Under the pieces are notes generated by a model. That model did not search any database and was not told the origin of the DNA. It worked only from the letters and a program-made list of their open reading frames with translations. This document shows positions 54,903 to 62,440 of a stretch of DNA of 64,000 bases, piece after piece (position 1 is the stretch's first letter; every line of letters starts with the position of its first letter). Origin of the DNA: Chakrabartyella piscis. GTDB lineage: Bacteria; Bacillota; Clostridia; Lachnospirales; Anaerotignaceae. The stretch covers positions 2,728,001 to 2,792,000 of the forward strand of contig CP092441.1 of the NCBI GenBank assembly GCA_030067835.1, given 5' to 3'. The position numbers and the translations under genes were made by a program.

Positions 54903-55166
54903 GCGTCTCTCTCCTTTTTCATAAGTCCACTTCAACAACGTGTCAAATACTCACAAACTTGCCAACCCTAACTGCAGTCAAAATAGAATATATCTTTTCC
55001 CAACGGCCGTTTTGGAAAAATAAAAAAATGCAACTATAACCCTCGGCACTTTATTCGTACCACGAGATATAATTGCATTCAATTCACCATACAATTTTCC
55101 ATTTTGTTGTAACGGACATTTGTCCTGCCCATGTATTCATTATAGCATCTTGGAATTATTTGTCAA
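54903..55166 (-). promoter_or_regulatory. Promoter and antiterminator leader of the IIC operon
   Basis: On the minus strand TTGACA (55161-55166) and TATAAT (55139-55144) are spaced 16 bases, a consensus vegetative promoter. The leader of about 230 nt contains the box GTATGGTGAATTGAATGCA (55074-55092). This runs directly into a long stem-loop at 55029-55077 (TGCAATTATA.../...TATAGTTGCA) followed by seven T. The box recurs with 17 of 19 bases the same in front of the short-chain dehydrogenase gene. The terminator must be overcome for expression, as in GlpP control. No small ORF is apparent in the leader. Confidence 0.8.
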
Positions 55167-55279
55167 TGCAATTTGTATATTTCAATATTTTTTATGCTTT
55201 TTTCACAACATTTATCTTTTAATTTGCCTATTCATCCCCTTTCAACAGCTATAACAACCAAATTTCATTTCATATCATT

Positions 55280-56038
55280 TTATCGCATCAACATTCCACC
55301 AGTTGCGTCCACAGTGATTCCCGTCAAATATTCTGCTGACTTTGAAGCCAAAAATACAATCACGTTAGCCACATCTTCTGCTTCAGCAACCCTTCCAATT
55401 GGAATTCGCTCTTGATAATATTGTGCATTTATTTTCAACAGCTTTTCCGTCATAGGTGTGCGCACAATTCCTGGTGCAACCCCATTAATATTGATCCCAT
55501 ATTTTGCAACTTCTCTTGCTTGTGAAATCATAAATGTAACCAAACCCGCTTTTGCTGCAGCATAGTGTGCATGACCTGTTGTGGAACCATGAAATGCTGC
55601 TTGTGAAACCACATTTACAATTTTACCCTTATTCTTTTGTTCTAAAAAATGATTTACACATAACCTACTCAAAATATACGGAACTTCCAAATTAAAGTAT
55701 ACCGTTTTTTCGAACTCCTCTTTTTCCATGTCCGCCACATATGCAGTCGGCCATATCCCAGCATTGTTTACTAATATATCAACTGTTCCCATAACTTCTA
55801 TGCTTTTTGCAAATAATTCTTCAGCAGCACCAATTACCGAAAGGTCACTCGCTATGCCCACTGCATTTACTCCATATTCTTTCATAATTGAGCTTGCAAC
55901 TTTATCAGCTTCTTGTTCGTTTCGTCCAGAAATAATCACATTTGCTCCTTCTTCTGCAAAAATTTCTGCTGATGCTTTTCCAATCCCCTTGGTACTCCCT
56001 GTAATTAACACATTTTTGCCGACCAGTCCCATTTCCAT
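55280..56038 (-). CDS. Short-chain dehydrogenase/reductase (SDR)
   Basis: 252 residues. Classical SDR: NAD(P) motif VLITGSTKGIGKASAEIFAE, NNAG in VDILVNNAGIWPTAYV, catalytic Ser in VNVVSQAAFHGSTTG, Tyr/Lys in HYAAAKAGLVTFM, and ININGVAPGIVRTPMTEK. Probably oxidises a polyol or reduces a ketose in the cluster pathway. Start at 56038 by GGGGGAG. It is a separate transcription unit with its own promoter and the same leader box/terminator as the IIC operon, so both should respond to the same signal. Confidence 0.92.
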   Translation of the reverse strand: MEMGLVGKNVLITGSTKGIGKASAEIFAEEGANVIISGRNEQEADKVASSIMKEYGVNAVGIASDLSVIGAAEELFAKSIEVMGTVDILVNNAGIWPTAYVADMEKEEFEKTVYFNLEVPYILSRLCVNHFLEQKNKGKIVNVVSQAAFHGSTTGHAHYAAAKAGLVTFMISQAREVAKYGININGVAPGIVRTPMTEKLLKINAQYYQERIPIGRVAEAEDVANVIVFLASKSAEYLTGITVDATGGMLMR

Positions 56039-56230
56039 AATTTCACTCCCCCATCGTGATATAATCATTCCAACTCATGTATAAAAAATGCAGATACAAT
56101 CAACGACATTATTGCCGTCAATTATACCTGCATTCCATTCTCCATACAGAGTTGTATTTTGTTGTATTTTGTTGTATTTTCTCTTTTTTTGAGATGTATC
56201 AATTATAACGATTCTATGATATGCTGTCAA
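56039..56230 (-). promoter_or_regulatory. Promoter and antiterminator leader of the SDR gene
   Basis: TTGACA (56225-56230) and TATAAT (56202-56207) with 17-base spacing form a consensus promoter on the minus strand. The leader contains three tandem copies of AAAATACAAC, then GTATGGAGAATGGAATGCA (56129-56147). It then forms a stem-loop at 56089-56132 (TGCAGGTATAATTGACG with CGTTGATTGTATCTGCA) followed by six T. Distance from hairpin to start codon is 50 nt. Architecture matches the IIC leader. Confidence 0.8.
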
Positions 56231-56505
56231 ATTATTTTTTAAATTTTTTCACACTATTAATTCCATTTATCTTTTCTCGCTCACTGACTAAATTCACAGA
56301 ATTTTTCTATTTGCTTCTTCCATATATATACCTATTTGTTTGGTAACCGATGACTCCATCACTCATTGAAATCTCTTATTTTGTTGGTAAATCTTATTTC
56401 TAGAACTATTAATATAGTTTATCTATAATGGCTCAGTTGTCAAGACAAAAAAACAATTCTTTTTTAATGAACTCAATTTAATAAAGGAAAGAGTAACCCC
56501 TCCTC

Positions 56506-57510
56506 TTATGCTGCCATTGGTAACAGTTGCATGGGATAATACATGGATGCTGGTGTCTGGTAGTCCAGCGCCGAATGAAGACGTTCAAAGTTATATGTGT
56601 GAATATACTTTGCTATCTCTATTCGAGCCTGCTTAATGGATGTATATTCTGTCAAATATGCTTCTTCGTATTTGAAGCTGCGAAACCATCGTTCAATCAT
56701 GATGTTATCAGCCCATCGCCCTTTGCCATCCATGCTTTGTTTGATTTTTTGTTCCTTCAAAAAGGCTCTGTATTCATTGCTTGTAAATTGAGAGCCCTGG
56801 TCTGAATTCAATATGATAGGTGTTGCTACTTTCAATGCCTTTTTGACCGCATTCATAACCATATGAGTGCTTAATGTATCATCCACTTCCCAACCAACAA
56901 TGCAACGACTATACCAGTCGATGATGGCTGTTAGATACAGAAATCCGTGTTTTGTTCCAATATAGGTGATGTCGATTGACCACGCCTGATTGGGACGTTC
57001 GATAACCGCATTACGCAATAGATAGGGGCATATCTTTGCCTCCTGCATGCGTTTGGAAAGGTTCATCTTTGGATAAATCGGATCAATGGCCATTTCATTC
57101 ATGTAACGTCTAGCACGCTTGCGACCTACGTTATGGTTGCGTTGTTTCAGTTGTGCTGACATCTGCCTTGCACCCCAAGTGGGATGTTCTGTGTGTAGCT
57201 GATCAATGATTCGTTTGCATTCCAATTCCTCAGCGGATATCGCTGGCTTTTCATAGTAGATGCTGGTACGATTCACCGATAACAGCTTTGCACCTGTAGA
57301 TACAGGTATATCCTTAGTCTTCGAAAGGTTTTGGAGAATACTTCGTTTCGTAGTCTGGTCCAAGAACTTCTTCAGATTTTTTTTTGAGCCAGTCCACTTG
57401 CATTGTAAGTTGACCGACTTTTTTGGCATATGCTTCTTTTTCCTTACGCTCTTGTTGTAATTTTTCGTTCGTTTTTTCCATACGAGTATCATCAAATGCA
57501 GCAGATGCAT
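56506..57510 (-). CDS. IS3-family transposase OrfB (copy 2)
   Basis: Same protein sequence as copy 1 OrfB, with DDE motifs WSIDITYIG, NSDQGSQFTS and NIMIERWFRSF. Expressed by frameshift with OrfA. The lack of any amino-acid difference between copies points to recent spread within this genome. Confidence 0.9.
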   Translation of the reverse strand: MHLLHLMILVWKKRTKNYNKSVRKKKHMPKKSVNLQCKWTGSKKNLKKFLDQTTKRSILQNLSKTKDIPVSTGAKLLSVNRTSIYYEKPAISAEELECKRIIDQLHTEHPTWGARQMSAQLKQRNHNVGRKRARRYMNEMAIDPIYPKMNLSKRMQEAKICPYLLRNAVIERPNQAWSIDITYIGTKHGFLYLTAIIDWYSRCIVGWEVDDTLSTHMVMNAVKKALKVATPIILNSDQGSQFTSNEYRAFLKEQKIKQSMDGKGRWADNIMIERWFRSFKYEEAYLTEYTSIKQARIEIAKYIHTYNFERLHSALDYQTPASMYYPMQLLPMAA

Positions 57511-57661
57511 TGGATAAAAATTCTTTTTTCCAATTTCTTAACAGGTTAGGCTGGATGCAATTTTCGGTAGCCAATGTGTTTAAATCTTTTTCGCCTTTCA
57601 GCAACTCAATCACCAAATCGGCTTTGAATTGAGCGGTGAAACTTCTTCTTGTTCGAGACAT
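57314..57661 (-). CDS. IS3-family transposase OrfA (copy 2)
   Basis: 115 residues, same protein sequence as the OrfA at 7912-8259, with the same run of nine A on the coding strand (57377-57385) as the likely frameshift site. Confidence 0.9.
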   Translation of the reverse strand: MSRTRRSFTAQFKADLVIELLKGEKDLNTLATENCIQPNLLRNWKKEFLSNASAAFDDTRMEKTNEKLQQERKEKEAYAKKVGQLTMQVDWLKKKSEEVLGPDYETKYSPKPFED

Positions 57662-57749
57662 GTGTGAGCACCTTCTTTCTGATGTTGTTAGTATAACAAA
57701 TTCATTAAGAATTGTCTCGAAAATTGTCTTAAATCACGGTACCATTATA

Positions 57750-57815
57750 ATCATCGAATGTCTTAATGGCTTCGTCTTTTAAAAAGTATGATTTTTCATT
57801 ATTTGAACTACTCAT
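57750..57815 (-). pseudogene. Small gene interrupted by IS copy 2
   Basis: Behind a strong GAGGAGG site an ATG at 57815 opens MSSSNNEKSYFLKDEAIKTF, then DD, before the IS border. Joining across the element (one ATC copy removed) gives DDKLY and a stop, so the uninterrupted product would be only 25 residues, or was already truncated. It follows the restriction gene by 30 bases. Function unknown. Confidence 0.45.
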
Positions 57816-57845
57816 ATTACCTCCTCATTGTAATATAAACTTAGT

Positions 57846-58652
57846 TTAAAATCCCTTATACCCACCAAATCCCAGCATATACACAGCCATGGCAATAGCC
57901 ATGTCATCATCTTTCGCTCCGTGTTCCAGTGGAATTTTCTTAAGTTCATCCATTACAGTATCATTTGGCACTTCCACATTTTCAAGGCTATCTACAGCTT
58001 TCTGGATAACACCAGGCAATACCATACACATTTGATAGAACGCATCTTCTTGCCCTGTCACCATTGCGTAGAACTGATCCAAGCTCACTCTACGAATCAA
58101 TTTATGTCCAACTTTTTTCTTATCAACAGTGGTTTCCCATTTGATGTTTTGAGATTTTTGTGCAATCGCTTCTACTAAGAAACAGGCACAATCATCGTCT
58201 TCTAGTAGTTGTGCTTGCATTTTGATAAATGTTTTACCTGCCGAAGCTGAATTCATTGTGTTATGCTTATTTTTCATTTCAACAAAAACTTTACTCACAA
58301 CACTGCCATCAGGCAATTTGATATTATCCTTATCTTCAAAAATAACATCCCAACCACCCTCGTCACCATTATCTGGAACATGACATTTATCAATATATTT
58401 AAAAATTCTTTGATGGAAATATCCAATGTCATTGTTATTTGATTTATCACGTTGTCTAAAGATTTCATTGCTCACAATTTCATCCCAAGAAGCACGATAA
58501 ACTGTTTTGTCAAAAATCAACTTAATTGGATCTACAATATTTTTATTAAATCTCTTTAGGTCAAAAGAATTTAATTTTTCGCCATACTTACCGATAGTAG
58601 CCTGAACGTGTTCTAAAAACTCTTCTTCTGTTATAAATGATAGTGGCCACAT
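57846..58652 (-). CDS. Eco47II-like type II restriction endonuclease
   Basis: 268 residues. The N-terminal stretch ITEEEFLEHVQATIGKYGEK, then FDLKRFNKNIVDPIKLIFDK, matches the Eco47II/Sau96I-type nuclease family (GGNCC cutters among characterised members). The Asp...Glu-x-Lys core is likely GGWDVIFEDKDN with KVFVEMKNKHNT. Recognition site not provable here. Start at 58652 by GGAGGG, one base after the methyltransferase stop, so the pair is co-translated. Confidence 0.8.
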   Translation of the reverse strand: MWPLSFITEEEFLEHVQATIGKYGEKLNSFDLKRFNKNIVDPIKLIFDKTVYRASWDEIVSNEIFRQRDKSNNNDIGYFHQRIFKYIDKCHVPDNGDEGGWDVIFEDKDNIKLPDGSVVSKVFVEMKNKHNTMNSASAGKTFIKMQAQLLEDDDCACFLVEAIAQKSQNIKWETTVDKKKVGHKLIRRVSLDQFYAMVTGQEDAFYQMCMVLPGVIQKAVDSLENVEVPNDTVMDELKKIPLEHGAKDDDMAIAMAVYMLGFGGYKGF

Positions 58653-58653
58653 A

Positions 58654-59880
58654 TTATAATCCCTCCAAACTTTCTTTGATTTTCTTTCCAATTTCATATG
58701 CTAAATTCACTGGAACTGCATTTCCAACCTGTTTATACTGTTGTCCTACGCTACCACAAAATGCCCAGTCATCAGGGAAAGTTTGACATCTTGCATTTTC
58801 TCTCACAGTAAATGGCCTTGCTTCCAGTGGGTGGCAACGGTCTGTTTGCTTTTGACTTGGTGACGTAAGAACTGTCAAAGACGGCTCATCAAGGCTCATT
58901 CTTCTTAAGATACCTGTTCTACCGCCCTCCATATACCAGCACGATTTCATATATGGCTTTGCAACCTCTTCTGGAATGTCCTTCCAATAACCACCAGCTG
59001 GCACAAGTTTGAATATCTCTGTTTTGGCTTGTGAATATAAGCTACCAACACTTTTAGGACAATCAAGAAGAATGTCACGAAGTACAGGTTTATATTTATG
59101 TTGTACTGGGAATTCAAAGTCAATTTTATCAACCAAATCATTTCTAACACCAACCAAAATAAGTCGCTCTCTTTTTTGTGGAACACCATAGTCCCAAGCG
59201 TTTAATACTTTCTTTTGAACTGTATAACCCTCTTGATTGAAAATTTCAAGTATAGTCTCTATTGTTTTCCCACCATCATGAGTTAATAGACCACGAACAT
59301 TTTCAAACAGGAACATTTTAGGCTGTAATTTTTCCAAAAAGACAGCATAGTGATAAAAAAGTGTTCCTCGAGCATCTTCAAGCCCAAGTCGTTTTCCTGC
59401 ATAAGAAAATGCTTGACAAGGCGCTCCGCCAGATAATAAATCCAGCTCACCTTTTTTAATATCAAAATATTCTTCCAAATTAAGTGGAGATATTTGTTCT
59501 ACGTCACCATGAATTACTCGCCAATTTGGACGATTACATTTTAAAGTTTCAGCTGCGCTCTTATCCCATTCCACAAGTCCAATAGCATCAAAACCTGCTT
59601 GTTCAATACCCAAAGCAAGGCCACCTGCACCCGCAAACAGTTCAATAACTTTTAGATTTGACTGTTTCTTAACACTCTTTGCATCTATAATTTCTACCAC
59701 ATCTCCTATATCGCAAGAAAGGGTACAGCAAATTTTTTCCAAGCTCTCAATAGAAACAGGTTCCTCTTTTCCCATTCGTGCAAGCACATTGAAACTAATT
59801 CCAGCAGCTTCCTTCAATTCTGTTTTATTCATTTTTCTATCTATTAATTGTTTCCAAAGTCTATCATAACTTACGGGCAT
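58654..59880 (-). CDS. C5-cytosine DNA methyltransferase with N-terminal HTH
   Basis: 408 residues. An N-terminal helix-turn-helix of about 65 residues (MNKTELKEAAGISFNVLARM, SIESLEKICCTLSCDIGDVV) is fused to a full C5 methylase: motif I VIELFAGAGGLALGIEQAG, motif IV SGGAPCQAFSYAGKRLG with catalytic Cys, motif VI FLFENVRGLLTHDGG, motif VIII-like GVPQKRERLILVGVR and the C-terminal QYKQVGNAVPVNLAYEIGKK. It protects the DNA from the adjoining nuclease; the HTH probably lets the enzyme control its own operon, replacing a separate controller protein. Confidence 0.95.
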   Translation of the reverse strand: MPVSYDRLWKQLIDRKMNKTELKEAAGISFNVLARMGKEEPVSIESLEKICCTLSCDIGDVVEIIDAKSVKKQSNLKVIELFAGAGGLALGIEQAGFDAIGLVEWDKSAAETLKCNRPNWRVIHGDVEQISPLNLEEYFDIKKGELDLLSGGAPCQAFSYAGKRLGLEDARGTLFYHYAVFLEKLQPKMFLFENVRGLLTHDGGKTIETILEIFNQEGYTVQKKVLNAWDYGVPQKRERLILVGVRNDLVDKIDFEFPVQHKYKPVLRDILLDCPKSVGSLYSQAKTEIFKLVPAGGYWKDIPEEVAKPYMKSCWYMEGGRTGILRRMSLDEPSLTVLTSPSQKQTDRCHPLEARPFTVRENARCQTFPDDWAFCGSVGQQYKQVGNAVPVNLAYEIGKKIKESLEGL

Positions 59881-59987
59881 TGTAATCTTACCTTTCTTTT
59901 TCTATTACACATTTTCGGTTTGTATAATTATATCACAAAATATCTTAATTTCCAACAAATCTCACTATATAGTTAGATTATCTTTCC

Positions 59988-60028
59988 GATAAAAAAGCCC
60001 AACCCCTATTTGAAGAGCTGAGCTTTTA
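59988..60028 (-). terminator. Intrinsic terminator after the HNH gene
   Basis: AGCTCAGCTC pairs with GGGGTTGGGCT (several G-U pairs), followed by six T on the minus strand, directly after the stop of the gene ending at 60030. Confidence 0.6.
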
Positions 60029-60029
60029 G

Positions 60030-60725
60030 CTATGTTATAAATAAAACATCTCTATGATATTCTAAATAATTTAAAAGTTGTTTGCTAGATTTTAAATCAA
60101 CATATATATTATTAGAAATATGTAGCCTATCAATATTTTCAATTCCAACAAAAGACGAGATAATAAGTTGACCTGTACTTTTAAATGTAATCAATCCACA
60201 GTCAAACAGTTTGTCCATGTTAGCACTGAGTAATAACCCATTTTCTATATCAATGCGTTCACTATTCTCACATACAGACCAAGGTTTGATATGACTCGCA
60301 ATAAGAAGTTTTGAGTGGTTTATTCCAGAAACAACGCATTCACCATTATATTTTTCCATAAGTCCATTTCTATATGCACTTTGGCCAATACGAAGTTTCG
60401 TTAAAGACATCTTTTCTGTAAACAAATTTTCATCCATTCCATCAACTTCCTCTACAAAATCTGCAACAAAATATCGATATTGTTTTAGAGAATTGCTATA
60501 CATTCTCTTTCCTTTTTCATTTTTAGCTACAAATTGAGGGTTTTGGAAAATCATATTTATAGCTATATCCAACTCAAATTTATTCATATCAAATAGGCTT
60601 TTATATATTACTTTGAGCTCCATCATATCGTTAGATATGGTGTTAACTGCACGCTTATATTTATAAATCGAGCTATCAGATAACGTAGTATTTTCTGCCA
60701 TCCATTGTGAAAATTTATTAAACAT
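60030..60725 (-). CDS. HNH endonuclease, restriction-type
   Basis: 231 residues. The C-terminal HNH domain reads CVVSGINHSKLLIASHIKPW, then ENGLLLSANMDKLFDCGLI, the form found in many restriction-associated HNH nucleases. The N-terminal 110 residues are helical and unassigned. No methylase directly adjoins it on its own transcript; it lies 150 bases upstream of the Eco47II-like pair and may be a modification-dependent or accessory nuclease. Start at 60725 by GAGGTG. It belongs to the defence cluster by location. Confidence 0.8.
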   Translation of the reverse strand: MFNKFSQWMAENTTLSDSSIYKYKRAVNTISNDMMELKVIYKSLFDMNKFELDIAINMIFQNPQFVAKNEKGKRMYSNSLKQYRYFVADFVEEVDGMDENLFTEKMSLTKLRIGQSAYRNGLMEKYNGECVVSGINHSKLLIASHIKPWSVCENSERIDIENGLLLSANMDKLFDCGLITFKSTGQLIISSFVGIENIDRLHISNNIYVDLKSSKQLLNYLEYHRDVLFIT

Positions 60726-61261
60726 TGCAATCCACACCTCTTTCATTGATATGTTATATTGTAATTATACTCCACTTTCATTGAAAAATCTAATATAAAT
60801 CAAAAAGTATTATCATCTTTCTTGATTTATACACCTGCCAAATCCCTCTATATCACCTCACACATCAATATTCAATTTATTTCAAAAACGCACGCATACA
60901 TAATGCGATGCTCACTATTCATAACTTTTTTCAGCATTTTATCGTAATGAGACTGGTATTTAAATCTTGCAGGATAAAGCGAGGTGGTCGGAATCCCTCC
61001 TCACATGCCACAATCGACGGCAGTGCCGACGTTTTCCAAAGCCATCAAGGTGGTCGTAAAACCAAAACAATTCCACAGAAGTGGTCGTAAAGCAAAGGAA
61101 TGCCGAAGTTAAAGGCTTTTCTAGGTGGTCAGCAAGGTGGTCAAAGAAGGTATATGGCACGATGCAAGAATAATCACTCTAGCAACAAATTTACTCCTGA
61201 TTCTTCTAGCTATTCTCCAACCTCTATGATACACTGTTGTACTTGAAAAGGAGGTGGCAAT
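60726..61261. mobile_element. Relic of an IS21-family end
   Basis: This 536-bp gap has no gene. Between 60983 and 61142 the heptamer GGTGGTC or AGTGGTC occurs five times in the same direction (60983, 61049, 61080, 61124, 61136), the pattern of multiple repeats seen at termini of IS21-family elements. No istA or istB remains. A strong AAAGGAGGTGG ribosome site at the right edge serves the next gene. Confidence 0.45.
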
Positions 61262-61468
61262 ATGACAAAGCTAACATTACAAAGACTGCACCTAGGTGAC
61301 AAATACAATATTATGGGCAACGCAACCAAAGACTTTCTACAAAATAGTGCCCCCGTCTATGACGAGCGTACTGAAATAGAACTTCTTATCATCAAGCACA
61401 CAACTTTAATAACGAAAAAAATGAAACACTGCAGCGACTATATTTTGGACTTCGAGTCTGAAATGTAG
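61262..61468 (+). CDS. Small protein of unknown function
   Basis: 68 residues, MTKLTLQRLHLGDKYNIMGN onward, with a strong AAAGGAGGTGGCAAT site. Not recognised; no membrane segment or metal site. It lies 27 bases before the DUF6809-like gene and is probably co-transcribed. Such small paired genes are common on clostridial mobile elements. Confidence 0.5.
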   Translation: MTKLTLQRLHLGDKYNIMGNATKDFLQNSAPVYDERTEIELLIIKHTTLITKKMKHCSDYILDFESEM

Positions 61469-61495
61469 TCATTTTTGTATTTGGGAGGTGAAAAA

Positions 61496-61810
61496 ATGCA
61501 AGAAAAATTAGACAGACTATACCACATGTTTTATCATTCAGGCTCACAGACTTCATTGGAAACCGAGGTCAAAACTTTACATCATGAATTAATACAAACT
61601 CTATCAAAATCCGACAGAAAAAAAGTGCTCAAAATAATCGATAGACTCACGCTGATCACACTACTTCAATCTAAAGATAGTTTTGTCTCTGGATTTCAAT
61701 TAGCAACAGAACTACAAATCGAATTGCAATTTTACAAACAAGGCGGCTTCGTTTCGGAAACAACTGAGCTACATCCATCCTTTGATATAGACATGAAAAT
61801 TAACGAATAA
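61496..61810 (+). CDS. DUF6809-like helical protein
   Basis: 104 residues, mainly helical: LDRLYHMFYHSGSQTSLETE, then LHHELIQTLSKSDRKKVLKI and a hydrophobic helix-like end DSFVSGFQLATELQIEL. This resembles small DUF6809-type proteins of clostridial phages and islands, function unknown. Start at 61496 by GGGAGGTG; the longer frame from 61475 has no site. Confidence 0.55.
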   Translation: MQEKLDRLYHMFYHSGSQTSLETEVKTLHHELIQTLSKSDRKKVLKIIDRLTLITLLQSKDSFVSGFQLATELQIELQFYKQGGFVSETTELHPSFDIDMKINE

Positions 61811-62440
61811 CATTAATATGTTTTACAGAAACTTTACAATAAACAGCTACCGCTATAATGAAATTAAAAACTATTAATAAATATTGACCTCGTGTTCAAA
61901 CCAGAAAATCCCTGTTATATAATTCAGATTGAGATCAAAACAACTATTCTTAAATATAAAAATATACACGATACAATGCTTACAGAGTGCTCTGCCGAAC
62001 TTTTACTTCCCACACCGGTGGGGCTTCATCTCTTATCTAATGTTAGTCTCCAGTACAAAACAAATCCATATGCTGTTACTATTATTGAATTAGCTACACT
62101 CTACTACCATTAGAACTATAATTATAATTACAGTTGGTTACTAATCTTAGTTTATATATTCCTCAGAACTGTTTTTGCAGGTTCCAAAAATATCACACAA
62201 TTAAATTTTTATATTTTTCTATACCTAACTTTTTAATTTCTCGTAACTCTTGTTGTTAATAGAATATTAAATATACATCTAATATTTAATACATAACGTT
62301 ATATTTTTGTAAGTAAAAAATTTAACGCTACTGAAATTTTTATTGGCTATTTCAGTAGCGTTACTTTGCTCATATCTTTATATCTCAAATTTTTTCTTGA
62401 TAATCAAGCCTATCAAACCACATTTCTATGAATTCACACA
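61811..62440. terminator. AT-rich gap with a strong hairpin terminator
   Basis: No convincing gene in 630 bp. A perfect 15-bp stem, TAACGCTACTGAAAT (62323-62337) with ATTTCAGTAGCGTTA (62349-62363), is followed on the minus strand by AATTTTTTA. It ends the large gene to the right. A second candidate hairpin with GCAGAGT-type bases near 61985-62030 was not convincing. Confidence 0.7.

Larger units (their letters stand above)
56424..57749 (-). mobile_element. IS3-family (IS150-like) insertion sequence, copy 2
   Basis: 1326 bp, same ends (TATAATGG...CCATTATA) and same length as copy 1, flanked by the direct repeat ATC (56421-56423 and 57750-57752). Same orientation as copy 1, 49.4 kb away. It interrupts the end of a small gene downstream of the restriction enzyme. 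Confidence 0.95.

Noticed and set aside
61892..62113. 73-residue plus-strand open frame
   Set aside because: No ribosome site, no recognisable motif, and the AT-rich surroundings resemble non-coding DNA.
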